Shown here piece by piece: positions 6,939 to 14,999 of a stretch of 17,650 nucleotides of DNA. A model generated the notes under the pieces. The model was not told the origin of the DNA. It did no database searches and saw only the letters and a program-made list of their open reading frames with translations. Position 1 is the stretch's first letter, and every line of letters starts with the position of its first letter. The translations under genes were made by a program, and so were the position numbers. The stretch is taken from positions 1 to 17,650 of the forward strand of contig CABWYI010000015.1 of assembly GCA_902509725.1 (NCBI GenBank), read 5' to 3'. The DNA comes from an uncultured Pelagibacteraceae bacterium (GTDB lineage: Bacteria > Pseudomonadota > Alphaproteobacteria > Pelagibacterales > Pelagibacteraceae).

Positions 6939-8089
6939 TGAGTTTGAAAAATTGTCATAACTTTGATGATTTTAGAAAACTTGCGAAAAAAAAATTACCC
7001 TCACCAATTTTTCACTACATTGATGGTGGGGCAGACGATGAAACGACTTTAAGAAGAAATACAGATTCATTTAACGAATGTGATTTAGTTCCAAATATTT
7101 TAGCAAGCGTTGGCAAACCTGATTTATCAACTACTTTATTTGGTAGAAAAATCGGTATGCCTGTTTTTCTTTCCCCTGCAGCAATGCAAAAATTATATCA
7201 TCCTGATGGAGACAACGCTTCAGCAAGGGCAGCAGAAAAATTTAACACTTTTTACAGTATGTCATCTATGGGAAATAACACTATTGAGGAGATATCAAAT
7301 ATTTCTAGTGGGCCAAAATTATTTCAGCTTTATGTTCACAAAGATAGATCCATTTCTGATGACTTAATAGACAGATCAAGAAGATCTGGTTTTGATGCTA
7401 TGTGTTTAACAGTAGATACTTTAGTTGCGGGTAATAGAGAAAAAGATCATAGAACAGGATTTACCACTCCCCCAAAGCTTACTTTTCAAAGCTTAATGAG
7501 TTTTGTAATGCGTCCTAGATGGGTATTTAATTACTTAACTGGAAAAAAGTTTGAACTATCAAATGTAAAAAAAAAAACTGATATAGGAACAAATATTTCA
7601 AAATCTGTTATTGAATATATTAACGAACAGTATGATCCAGCAATGGGATGGAAGGATGCAGAGTATTGTGCAAAAAAATGGAACGGTCCTTTTGCACTTA
7701 AAGGGGTTATGTCTGTTGAAGATGCAAAAAGAGCTATTGATATTGGATGTACAGCAATAATGATATCAAATCATGGTGGTCGTCAATTAGATGGGTCCAG
7801 GTCACCTTTTGATCAAGTTAAAGCAATCTCAGATGCAGTAGGTGATAAATTAGAAATTATATTAGATGGAGGAGTAAGAAGAGGAACTCATGTGCTGAAA
7901 GCTCTAGCAGCAGGTGCAAAAGCCTGTAGTTTTGGTAAAATGTTCTTGTTCTCCTTAGCCGCAGGTGGTCAACAAGGTGTTGAGCATTTATTGCAAAATA
8001 TGCGTGATGAGATAGATCGTAATATGGTTTTGATGGGATGTAAAAACTTGAAGGAATTAAATAGTTCAAAATTAATTTATAGAAAATAA
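6938..8089 (+). CDS. FMN-dependent alpha-hydroxyacid dehydrogenase, copy 2 (LldD/glycolate oxidase family)
   Basis: A 383-residue paralogue of the preceding gene, exactly the same length. The active-site set is intact: HYIDGGADDE, LYVHKDR with Y132, K255, H279 and R282 in SNHGGRQLD. The FMN-phosphate loop is the consensus DGGVR at 310-314, but the second phosphate contact, normally Gly-Arg, reads GK at 333-334. Copy 1 has the opposite pattern. Expected reaction is oxidation of an L-2-hydroxy acid at the membrane or in the cytoplasm. The insertion before the catalytic histidine (residues 205-237) is the least conserved part between copies and probably shapes the substrate pocket or membrane contact. 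Its ATG overlaps the stop of copy 1, so translation is likely coupled. A 72-base spacer without a clear terminator follows. Confidence 0.91.
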   Translation: MSLKNCHNFDDFRKLAKKKLPSPIFHYIDGGADDETTLRRNTDSFNECDLVPNILASVGKPDLSTTLFGRKIGMPVFLSPAAMQKLYHPDGDNASARAAEKFNTFYSMSSMGNNTIEEISNISSGPKLFQLYVHKDRSISDDLIDRSRRSGFDAMCLTVDTLVAGNREKDHRTGFTTPPKLTFQSLMSFVMRPRWVFNYLTGKKFELSNVKKKTDIGTNISKSVIEYINEQYDPAMGWKDAEYCAKKWNGPFALKGVMSVEDAKRAIDIGCTAIMISNHGGRQLDGSRSPFDQVKAISDAVGDKLEIILDGGVRRGTHVLKALAAGAKACSFGKMFLFSLAAGGQQGVEHLLQNMRDEIDRNMVLMGCKNLKELNSSKLIYRK

Positions 8090-8161
8090 ATTCAATTACT
8101 TATAAAAACTAGATATAAAAAAAATAAATTTATCAACTGAATAAAAATATTAGGATCAATT

Positions 8162-9328
8162 ATGAAATTAGCAAAAAATTTGGAAAATCTGGGAACAGAA
8201 ACAGCATTCTCAGTTTTAGCAGAAGCAAAAAAGTTAGAAGCTAAAGGCAACCCAATGATTCACATGGGTTTAGGGCAGCCTGATTTTAAAACTCCTAAAC
8301 ATGTTGTGGAGGCTGCAAAAAAAGCTTTGGATGACGGTCATCATGGATATGTAATGTCCAATGGTATTCCTGAGTGCAGGCAGGCAGTAACACGATGGAT
8401 TAAAAAGCGTTACAGCGTTGATATAGATTTTGAAAGAATTTTAATTATGCCAGGTGGAAAACCTACCATGAGTTATGCAATTCAATGTTTTGGTGAACCA
8501 GGAGCAGAAATTATTCACCCAACACCAGCTTTCCCCATTTATGAGTCTATGATAAATTATACAGGCTCAACATCTGTTCCGTATGATTTAACAGAGGATA
8601 AGGATCTAAAATTTAATGCAGATAAAATTCTTTCTTTAATAACTGATAAAACAAGATTGTTAATACTAATAAATCCAAACAATCCAACAGGAAGTTTTGT
8701 TGAAAAACCGGAGATTGATAAATTAGCCGAAGGTTTAAAAAAATATCCACATGTAACGATCCTGAGCGATGAAATTTATAGTAGACAAATTTTTGATGAC
8801 AAAGAGATGCCAACATTTTTTAATTATCCAGAACTAAGAGAAAGATTAATTGTACTAGAGGGTTGGAGCAAAGCTTATTCTATGACGGGATGGAGATTAG
8901 GTTGGAGTTTTTGGCCTAAGGATTTAGTTCCCCATGTTAACAAACTTTTAATAAACAGCGTGTCATGTGTTAATGCTGCGGCTCAATTTGCTGGAATAGC
9001 TGCACTAGATGGCTCTGACGACTCAATACATGAAATGATGAAAAAATTTACTGAAAGAAGAAAGTTAATTCATGAGGGATTAAATAGCTTACCAGGTGTT
9101 GAATGTAGTTTGCCAGGAGGAGCTTTTTACGCATTTCCTAAAGTTATTGGAACAGGAATGACTGGAGCTGAATTTTGTAAAAAAGCAATGCATGAAGCAG
9201 GCGTGGCGATTGTTCCAGGAACAGCATTTGGCAAAACATGTAATGATTATGTAAGATTCAGTTTTGCTTGTTCACAAAAAAATATTTCTGATGCATTGGA
9301 AAATCTAAAAAAAATGCTCTCTAAATAA
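8162..9328 (+). CDS. Pyridoxal-phosphate class I/II aminotransferase (aspartate aminotransferase superfamily)
   Basis: A 388-residue fold-type I aminotransferase. Residues seen: the NPNNPTG motif (N174 contacts PLP), D203 and Y206 in SDEIYS, the PLP-binding lysine K237 in GWSKAYSMTGWRLGW, and R365 in YVRFSFACS, which should bind the substrate carboxylate. It moves an amino group between an amino acid and a 2-oxo acid. Subgroup and donor are not clear; neighbours that make or use 2-oxo acids (two hydroxyacid dehydrogenases upstream, a GlcD-like enzyme and a glyoxylate reductase-like enzyme downstream) suggest a small oxo acid such as glyoxylate or pyruvate. The ATG at 8162 has AGGA six bases upstream. 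There is a 37-base gap to the next gene. Confidence 0.93.
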   Translation: MKLAKNLENLGTETAFSVLAEAKKLEAKGNPMIHMGLGQPDFKTPKHVVEAAKKALDDGHHGYVMSNGIPECRQAVTRWIKKRYSVDIDFERILIMPGGKPTMSYAIQCFGEPGAEIIHPTPAFPIYESMINYTGSTSVPYDLTEDKDLKFNADKILSLITDKTRLLILINPNNPTGSFVEKPEIDKLAEGLKKYPHVTILSDEIYSRQIFDDKEMPTFFNYPELRERLIVLEGWSKAYSMTGWRLGWSFWPKDLVPHVNKLLINSVSCVNAAAQFAGIAALDGSDDSIHEMMKKFTERRKLIHEGLNSLPGVECSLPGGAFYAFPKVIGTGMTGAEFCKKAMHEAGVAIVPGTAFGKTCNDYVRFSFACSQKNISDALENLKKMLSK

Positions 9329-9355
9329 GCTGTATTTTTTAATAAATATTCATTA

Positions 9356-9367
9356 ATATTCGAATAT
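9356..9367. promoter_or_regulatory. 12-bp palindrome over the start of the GlcD-like gene
   Basis: ATATTCGAATAT at 9356-9367 is a perfect palindrome that includes the first two bases of the ATG at 9366. A wider ATTCAT (9348-9353) and ATGAAT (9366-9371) pair surrounds it. It could be an operator or a weak hairpin covering the start codon, or chance in AT-rich DNA. Confidence 0.25.
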
Positions 9368-10739
9368 GAATGAACAGATCCAATCTGAGTTAAAGAAGAT
9401 TTTTAATGGAAGATTTTCAACTTCAGAGTCTACTAGGGCTAATTATTCTAGAGGAGAAGATACCTACGACCCAATACTTTCACAAGCTGTAGTTTTTCCT
9501 GAAACTAATGAAGAAGTATCCAGAGCTTTATCATTGTGTAACAAACATAAAGTTCCGGTTGTTCCTTTTGGAACGGGGACCTCTTTAGAGGGAAATGTGG
9601 TTGGAAATGAAAAAGGTATAACCATTTCTTTAGAAAAAATGAATAAAATTTTAAGTGTAAACGTTGAGGATTTTGATTGCAGAGTTCAAGCCTGTGTAAC
9701 GAAAGAACAACTTAATGATTACTTAAGAGAAGATGGAGTTTTTTTTCCAATTGACCCAGGTGCAAATGCAGCTATAGGCGGAATGGCATCTACCTCAGCG
9801 TCTGGAACTATGGCAGTTAGATACGGTACAATGAAAACTGTCATAACGGGTCTTACAGTTGTTCTACCAAATGGAGAAATAATTAACACCGGGGGAAGAA
9901 CCAAAAAAACTTCAGCAGGATATAATCTTACTAATTTATTTATTGGGTCAGAGGGAACTTTAGGAATAATTACAGAGATTCAGTTAAGACTATCTCCTAT
10001 ACCCGACAGCATCATGAGTGCAGTTTGTCATTTTCCAAATTTGGAAAATGCAGTGCAAACTGCTCAACAAGTTATCCAATACGGTGTTCCAATAGCAAGA
10101 ATTGAAATGCTTAATAAAGATCAGATGGAAATAAGTATCAATTACTCTAAATTAAAAAATGTAAAAGCATTACCTACATTGTTTTTTGAATTTCATGGAT
10201 CTGAGGAGTCAAATAAAGAAAATATCAAAATCGTCGAAGAACTATCGAATGATAATAACGGAAGCTCATTTAAATGGGCAAAAGACCTTTCTGAAAGAAA
10301 TAATTTATGGCAAGCGAGATGGGATGTCTACTATTCAGTTAAGGCTTTAATAGATAATGGAAGGGTTTATTCGACCGATGTGTGTCTGCCAATTTCAAAA
10401 ATAACTGAGTGTGTCAATTACGCAGAAGAACAAACCAAAAAATTTGGATTAAGAGCACCAATGGTTGGTCATCTTGGAGATGGCAATTTTCATGTATTAT
10501 TACCGTTTGATCCAACTAAAAAAGAAACTTATTTAAAAATCAGAAAATTTAATGACTTATTAATTAAAAAAGCACTTAAATTAAATGGAACCATAACCGG
10601 CGAACATGGAGTGGGTCTTCATAAAAAAGAATATCTTCTAGAACAACATCCGGATAATATTCCTATAATGAAATCAATTAAAAGAACTTTAGATCCAAAT
10701 AGCATAATGAATCCTGGTAAAATTTTTGATTTAAATTAA
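9366..10739 (+). CDS. FAD-binding oxidoreductase, GlcD / D-lactate dehydrogenase type
   Basis: A 457-residue flavoprotein of the VAO/PCMH type. The N-terminal FAD domain has VVPFGTGTSLEGNVVG (about residues 65-80), GANAAIGGMASTSASGTMAVRYG (132-154) and GSEGTLGIITE (194-204). The C-terminal domain has GHLGDGNFH (368-376; H369 and H376) and GTITGEHGVG (408-417), the metal-binding residues of the D-lactate/D-2-hydroxyglutarate dehydrogenase group. It should oxidise a D-2-hydroxy acid, or glycolate, to the oxo acid. GlcD works with GlcE and GlcF, and neither is here, so a self-standing D-lactate dehydrogenase-type enzyme is at least as likely. It sits 10 bases upstream of a D-2-hydroxyacid dehydrogenase that could run the reverse reaction. 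Confidence 0.92.
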   Translation: MNEQIQSELKKIFNGRFSTSESTRANYSRGEDTYDPILSQAVVFPETNEEVSRALSLCNKHKVPVVPFGTGTSLEGNVVGNEKGITISLEKMNKILSVNVEDFDCRVQACVTKEQLNDYLREDGVFFPIDPGANAAIGGMASTSASGTMAVRYGTMKTVITGLTVVLPNGEIINTGGRTKKTSAGYNLTNLFIGSEGTLGIITEIQLRLSPIPDSIMSAVCHFPNLENAVQTAQQVIQYGVPIARIEMLNKDQMEISINYSKLKNVKALPTLFFEFHGSEESNKENIKIVEELSNDNNGSSFKWAKDLSERNNLWQARWDVYYSVKALIDNGRVYSTDVCLPISKITECVNYAEEQTKKFGLRAPMVGHLGDGNFHVLLPFDPTKKETYLKIRKFNDLLIKKALKLNGTITGEHGVGLHKKEYLLEQHPDNIPIMKSIKRTLDPNSIMNPGKIFDLN

Positions 10740-10749
10740 ACTTAAGATT

Positions 10750-11703
10750 ATGAAAAAAATTTTAATTACTAGAAAATTAATTAAAGAGAGCGAAGACAAA
10801 GCATCTAAAACTTTCAATCCAACATTTAATAATAATGATGAGCTATACTCACAGTCTAAGATCATTGAAATGAGCAAAGGTTATGATGGAATTTTATCTT
10901 CACTGACAGAAAAACTAGATAAACAAACAATTGAAAAACTACCTGATACTATAAAAATTATTTCAAATTTTGCTGTTGGATTTGGAAATATTGATTTAGA
11001 GGCTGCAAAAAAGAGAGATATTGTTGTAACAAATACACCAGAAGTTTTATCTGATGCAACTGCAGAAATAGGAATATTATTAATACTTGGAGCATGCAGG
11101 AGAGCCTCAGAAGGTATTGAGTCTGCAAGACAAGGTGGGTGGAAATGGTCAGCAGATTATTTGATTGGTAAACAATTAACAGGAACTAGACTTGGTATTT
11201 TGGGCATGGGAAGAATAGGACAAAAAATTTCAAAAATTGCAAAATCTTTAGGCATGATTATTCATTATCATAATCGATCAAAACTAAGTGAAGAAAAAGA
11301 GCAAGGTGCAATTTATCATAAAAATATAAAAAGTCTTTTTTCAGTTTCAGATGTTCTATCTATTTGTTGTCCCGCAACAAAAGAAACGGAAAATTTAATC
11401 AATAAAGAGACTGTTGAGTTTTTTCCGAAAGGGGCTGTAATTACTAACGTTGCAAGAGGTGACATAGTAGATGATGATGCGTTAATTGATGCTTTAAATA
11501 GAAGAAAAATTTATGCAGTTGGTTTAGATGTTTATAAAAATGAACCAAATTTAAATCCTGGTTATTTTAAAATAAAATCAGCATTCATTTTACCCCACTT
11601 AGGAAGCGCAACTAAAGATACAAGAATTGCGATGGCAAATTTGGCAATAGATAATATTGATGAATTTTTTAAAACAGGAAATTGTAAAAATAAAGTAAAT
11701 TAA
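10750..11703 (+). CDS. D-isomer-specific 2-hydroxyacid dehydrogenase (glyoxylate/hydroxypyruvate reductase type)
   Basis: A 317-residue NAD(P)-dependent dehydrogenase, usual length for the family. The nucleotide-binding motif is LGILGMGRIGQ (GxGxxG at 152-157). After the second strand comes HYHNRSK with R175 and no acidic residue, which favours NADP(H). The catalytic trio is present: R236 in NVARGD, E265 in YKNEPN and H283 in LPHLGSAT. It interconverts 2-oxo acids and D-2-hydroxy acids; sequence style resembles glyoxylate/hydroxypyruvate reductases more than D-lactate or phosphoglycerate dehydrogenases. The gene follows the GlcD-like gene by 10 bases and is probably co-transcribed with it. 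A 116-base spacer with signals for the TRAP transporter follows. Confidence 0.92.
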   Translation: MKKILITRKLIKESEDKASKTFNPTFNNNDELYSQSKIIEMSKGYDGILSSLTEKLDKQTIEKLPDTIKIISNFAVGFGNIDLEAAKKRDIVVTNTPEVLSDATAEIGILLILGACRRASEGIESARQGGWKWSADYLIGKQLTGTRLGILGMGRIGQKISKIAKSLGMIIHYHNRSKLSEEKEQGAIYHKNIKSLFSVSDVLSICCPATKETENLINKETVEFFPKGAVITNVARGDIVDDDALIDALNRRKIYAVGLDVYKNEPNLNPGYFKIKSAFILPHLGSATKDTRIAMANLAIDNIDEFFKTGNCKNKVN

Positions 11704-11792
11704 TTCTACTAAGGATTGTATTTATTTAACTTTGCGACATATACGCTTTATTTTAAGAAAGACTCTAATCTTATTCTGTGTTTAAATTATTT

Positions 11793-11814
11793 AGTTAATT
11801 AACTTTTATAGGAG
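11793..11814 (+). promoter_or_regulatory. Palindrome and strong ribosome binding site upstream of dctP
   Basis: AGTTAATTAACT at 11793-11804 is a perfect 12-bp palindrome, followed by AGGAG at 11810-11814, five bases before the dctP ATG at 11820. The Shine-Dalgarno is among the strongest in the window. TTAGTTAATT recurs at 13027-13036 upstream of dctQ, so the palindrome could be a regulator site, or chance. A fuller promoter in 11704-11790 is not clear to me. Confidence 0.4.
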
Positions 11815-11819
11815 TAACA

Positions 11820-12977
11820 ATGACGAAAGAAAATAAATCATTGAAGATAAAAACATCTTCAAGACGTAAGTTCTTTAAAACTGCTGCTAAAGCTGGAGCT
11901 GTTGCTGCAGCTACTGTTGCAATGCCAAACATTGCAAGAGCAGACGGTCACGTAACATTAAAGATGCAAGCAGCTTGGCCTTCAGGCGCTAACATCTTTT
12001 TTGAAATGGCTGGAGATTACTGTAACATGGTAAAAGAAATGTCTGGAGGTACACTTACTATTGACCTTCAACCGGTTGGTGCAGTTGTAAAAACTTCAGA
12101 GATTGGAGCGGCGGTGAGTGATGGAAACCTTGATATGGGTCACTGGGTAACAGCATATTGGTATGGTAAAAATCCCGCGGCTTCACTTTTTGGTACTGGT
12201 CCTTCATACGGTATGTCATCCCAAGAAGTAATGGGATGGATGGAGTATGGTGGAGGAAGAAAACTATATAATGAAACACTTGCAAAAGTTGGATACGATT
12301 ATATTGGATTCTTTCATATGCCTATGCCAGCACAACCATTTGGTTGGTTTAAAAAGAATGTAACAAAAGTATCTGATGTTAAAGGTATGAAGTATAGAAC
12401 GGTTGGTTTAGCGACTAACGTTTTAACTGCTATGGGAATGGTCGTAAGACAATTACCAGGTGGTGAAATTCAACCAGCAATGAAAACTGGTTTAATTGAT
12501 GCTGCTGAATTTAACAACCCAACATCGGATTCTCAGTTTGGAATGCAAGATGTATCTAAACACTATCACTTAGGTAGTTTCCACCAGTCTCAAGAAATGT
12601 TTGAGATACCGGTGAACAAGAAAAGATACAATAGCCTTTCACCTGCTCATCAAGCTATCTTGAAAAATGCCGCATACGCTGCAAACTCAGATAACTACTT
12701 TAAAGCTTTAGTTAGATATTCTGCTGACTTAGCTAAGTTGATGAACGAGCATAAGGTTAATGTGTACCAAACAGATGATGCAATTTTATCTGCACAACTA
12801 AAAGGCTGGGATAAAATAGTTGGTGAGTTTTCTGGGAAAGATCCTTTCTTTAAGAAAATTATCGACTCTCAAAAAGCATACGCTAAGAGAACAATGAAGT
12901 ATCTGTTGATGAATCAACCGAACTACAAATTAGCTTATGAAAATGAGTTTGGTAAAATAGAAAAAGTTAAAATCTAA
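11820..12977 (+). CDS. dctP: TRAP transporter substrate-binding protein DctP, Tat-exported
   Basis: A 385-residue periplasmic solute-binding protein of the DctP family, in the group annotated as mannitol/chloroaromatic or 2-oxo acid (TakP) type. It has a Tat signal: SSRRKFFK with R15-R16, an alanine-rich helix, and probable cleavage after A41 (ARA). R193 in KYRTVGLA fits the conserved arginine that holds the ligand carboxylate; GLIDAAEFNNPTSD (224-237) is the second pocket segment. It captures an organic acid and hands it to DctQM. From memory TakP-like proteins have a tryptophan and a VGPYND-like run in the second segment; the differences here suggest another ligand. Codons are clearly richer in C endings (AAC, TTC, ATC) than in neighbours, pointing to high expression. 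Confidence 0.94.
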   Translation: MTKENKSLKIKTSSRRKFFKTAAKAGAVAAATVAMPNIARADGHVTLKMQAAWPSGANIFFEMAGDYCNMVKEMSGGTLTIDLQPVGAVVKTSEIGAAVSDGNLDMGHWVTAYWYGKNPAASLFGTGPSYGMSSQEVMGWMEYGGGRKLYNETLAKVGYDYIGFFHMPMPAQPFGWFKKNVTKVSDVKGMKYRTVGLATNVLTAMGMVVRQLPGGEIQPAMKTGLIDAAEFNNPTSDSQFGMQDVSKHYHLGSFHQSQEMFEIPVNKKRYNSLSPAHQAILKNAAYAANSDNYFKALVRYSADLAKLMNEHKVNVYQTDDAILSAQLKGWDKIVGEFSGKDPFFKKIIDSQKAYAKRTMKYLLMNQPNYKLAYENEFGKIEKVKI

Positions 12978-12994
12978 TTAACTTTAAACAATTC

Positions 12995-13028
12995 AAAAAG
13001 AGGGGGTTTAAAAACCCCCTTTTTTTTT
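12995..13028 (+). terminator. Strong intrinsic terminator between dctP and dctQ
   Basis: AGGGGGTTT at 13001-13009 and AAACCCCCT at 13012-13020 form a GC-rich stem, followed by a run of eight T (13021-13028). Five A at 12995-12999 can extend the stem against the T-run. It lies 17 bases past the dctP stop and is by far the best terminator in the window. Within an obvious transporter operon it should act as a partial stop that raises dctP mRNA over dctQM. Confidence 0.9.
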
Positions 13029-13040
13029 AGTTAATTTTAA

Positions 13041-13046
13041 TATACT
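13041..13046 (+). promoter_or_regulatory. Possible -10 box for dctQM
   Basis: TATACT at 13041-13046 is close to a consensus -10 box and would start transcription at about 13052-13053, just before the dctQ ATG at 13056. No -35 box is seen at the right distance, because that place is taken by the terminator T-run. Read-through from dctP is the alternative. Confidence 0.2.
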
Positions 13047-13055
13047 TTTAGATTT

Positions 13056-13631
13056 ATGATGGAATCCTTCATAAGATTTGCTGATACTCTAAGCACCTCA
13101 ATGGGAAAAGCTTTTTCGTGGTGCATCGTCATTTTAATGGGCGGTACAGTTTATGAAGTCATTATGGCTTATGCTTTTAATGCACCAACATTATGGAATT
13201 TTGATTTTAGTATGCAGATGTATGGAGCAATATTGATGATGTCAGGAGCATATTGTTTAGCCACAGAAGCACATGTGAGAGGTGATGTCATTTACAGGTT
13301 GTTTAGCCAAAAAACACAAGCATGGATTGACTTAGTTCTTTATTTTATTTTTTTCTTTCCAGGAGTAATTGCTTTAGCTTTTTATGGTTATGAATACGCA
13401 GCTCAAGCATGGAAGATAAAAGAAACAAGCTGGAGCAGTCCTGCACAAATTCAAATTTATATGGTTAAATCAATGATACCTGCAGCAGGTATTCTATTGA
13501 TAATCCAAGGTATTAGTGAAGTATTTAGATCAATATTATGTATTCAATCTGGTCAATGGCCTGCAAGAATGGTTGTAGCAGAGGAAACAGAAAAAATTTT
13601 GATGAGAACATCTCAAGAGGAAGATAAATAA
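13056..13631 (+). CDS. dctQ: TRAP transporter small membrane subunit DctQ
   Basis: A 191-residue protein with four membrane segments, as expected for the small subunit. The family motif region is TEAHVRGDVIY (about residues 70-80), between the second and third helices. DctQ joins DctM to form the inner-membrane Na+-driven importer that takes ligand from the DctP binding protein. Two adjacent ATG codons (13056, 13059) could each be the start; no ribosome binding site decides. It follows the terminator behind dctP and precedes dctM by one base, so dctQM form one translational unit. The C-terminal tail (EETEKILMRTSQEEDK) is charged and cytoplasmic. Confidence 0.9.
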   Translation: MMESFIRFADTLSTSMGKAFSWCIVILMGGTVYEVIMAYAFNAPTLWNFDFSMQMYGAILMMSGAYCLATEAHVRGDVIYRLFSQKTQAWIDLVLYFIFFFPGVIALAFYGYEYAAQAWKIKETSWSSPAQIQIYMVKSMIPAAGILLIIQGISEVFRSILCIQSGQWPARMVVAEETEKILMRTSQEEDK

Positions 13632-13632
13632 A

Positions 13633-14994
13633 ATGCTGTTTAGTCTTACTAATCCTGAAGTGGCAATTTTAATGATGGGTGTATTTCTATTCGCAGTCTT
13701 ATTAGGGTTTCCAATAGCATTTACTTTAATGGCCATGGGAATAGGTTTTGGTTATTATGCTTACTATGATCCAGTTTTGATGGATCATCTATTTGACAAT
13801 AGAATATTTTCTTTATTTGTTAAAAATACTTACACTGTCATGGATAATAATGTGCTTACTGCAGTGCCTCTTTTTCTATTCATGGGATATTTGGTTGAAA
13901 GGGCTGGAATTGTAGCTAAGTTATTTTTTGCAATTAGACTAGCCGCGCACAGGTTACCAGCTTCAATGGCTGTGGCCGCATTAATAACTTGTACTCTATT
14001 CTCTACAGCAACAGGGATTATAGGTGCAGTGGTAACTTTAATGGGATTACTTGCATGGCCAGCTATGGTCAAAGCAGGATATGATAAAAAATTTGCATCA
14101 GGAATAATTTGTGCCGGTGGTTGTTTAGGAATTTTAATACCACCAAGTATTATGTTAATTGTTTACTCTGTGATTGCGCAATTATCACCTTTAAGATTAT
14201 TTGCAGCTGCAATTTTTCCAGGATTAATGTTAGCAGGTTTATATATTGCATATGCAGTCACTAGGGCTTGGCTCAACCCATCAATAGCACCTAGGCCTCC
14301 TGCAGATGATATACCTCCACGAGCAGAAATTTTAAAAGAGGTATTAGTTTCTTTTGTACCTTTGTTTGGTCTGATAATGTTAGTTCTTGGAACAATTTTA
14401 GCCGGAATAGCAACTCCAGCTGAAGCTGCAGCAGCAGGAGCATTTGGAGCAATACTTTTGTCTTGGTTTTACAAAACTCTCAAATGGCAAAATTTTAAAC
14501 AGTCAGTTTTTCTTACAGCCAAAACTACTGCTATGATTATGTGGTTATTTATTGGTTCATGGACCTTTTCATCTGTTTTTTCATACCTAGGCGGACATGA
14601 AGTATTTGAACATTTCTTTACATCGATAAATATTACAACTTGGCAATTTTTGGTAATAACTCAAATCATAATTTTTCTTTTAGGTTGGCCATTAGAATGG
14701 ACTGAAATTTTAATTATATTTGTGCCAATATTTTTACCCCTTTTAGAAGTTTTTGATGTAAATCCATATTTCTTTGCAATGTTAATCGCTTTAAATTTGC
14801 AGACATCTTTTTTAACCCCACCAATGGCAATGTCGGCTTATTATTTAAAAGGAGTTCAAAAAGCAAACGTCGAATTATTAGAAATATTTAAAGGTATTAT
14901 GCCATTCCTGGGTATCGTAATTTTTGGGATGTTTCTAATGTATATGTTCCCTGGAATTGCTTTATGGCTACCAGATGTATTATTTGCTGACTAA
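13633..14994 (+). CDS. dctM: TRAP transporter large membrane subunit DctM
   Basis: A 453-residue membrane protein with about twelve hydrophobic segments, the transport channel of the TRAP system. Family features are LFLFMGYLVERAGI near residues 80-93, CTLFSTATGIIGAVVTLMG in the first repeat with GGCLGILIPPSIMLIVY after it, and FLTPPMAMSAYYLKGV near the C terminus. A longer hydrophilic loop (LNPSIAPRPPADDIPPRAE) after the seventh helix or so is usual for the mannitol/chloroaromatic subgroup. It uses the sodium gradient to import the acid delivered by DctP. It starts one base after dctQ, and the amidase gene begins five bases after its stop, so the amidase is likely in the same transcript. Confidence 0.95.
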   Translation: MLFSLTNPEVAILMMGVFLFAVLLGFPIAFTLMAMGIGFGYYAYYDPVLMDHLFDNRIFSLFVKNTYTVMDNNVLTAVPLFLFMGYLVERAGIVAKLFFAIRLAAHRLPASMAVAALITCTLFSTATGIIGAVVTLMGLLAWPAMVKAGYDKKFASGIICAGGCLGILIPPSIMLIVYSVIAQLSPLRLFAAAIFPGLMLAGLYIAYAVTRAWLNPSIAPRPPADDIPPRAEILKEVLVSFVPLFGLIMLVLGTILAGIATPAEAAAAGAFGAILLSWFYKTLKWQNFKQSVFLTAKTTAMIMWLFIGSWTFSSVFSYLGGHEVFEHFFTSINITTWQFLVITQIIIFLLGWPLEWTEILIIFVPIFLPLLEVFDVNPYFFAMLIALNLQTSFLTPPMAMSAYYLKGVQKANVELLEIFKGIMPFLGIVIFGMFLMYMFPGIALWLPDVLFAD

Positions 14995-14999
14995 AAAAA

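Noticed and set aside
7110..7367. Open frame inside the second hydroxyacid dehydrogenase gene
   Set aside because: A shifted reading of a well-conserved coding sequence, no independent start signal or family.
8090..8161. Promoter or terminator between the second flavoenzyme gene and the aminotransferase
   Set aside because: Several A/T-rich boxes resemble -10 sites, but none has a well-spaced -35 partner, and there is no stable stem with a T-run.
11732..11746. Regulator site around TTGCGACATATACGC upstream of dctP
   Set aside because: Only a 3-bp GCG/CGC inverted pair, and no -10 box at the correct distance from TTGCGA.
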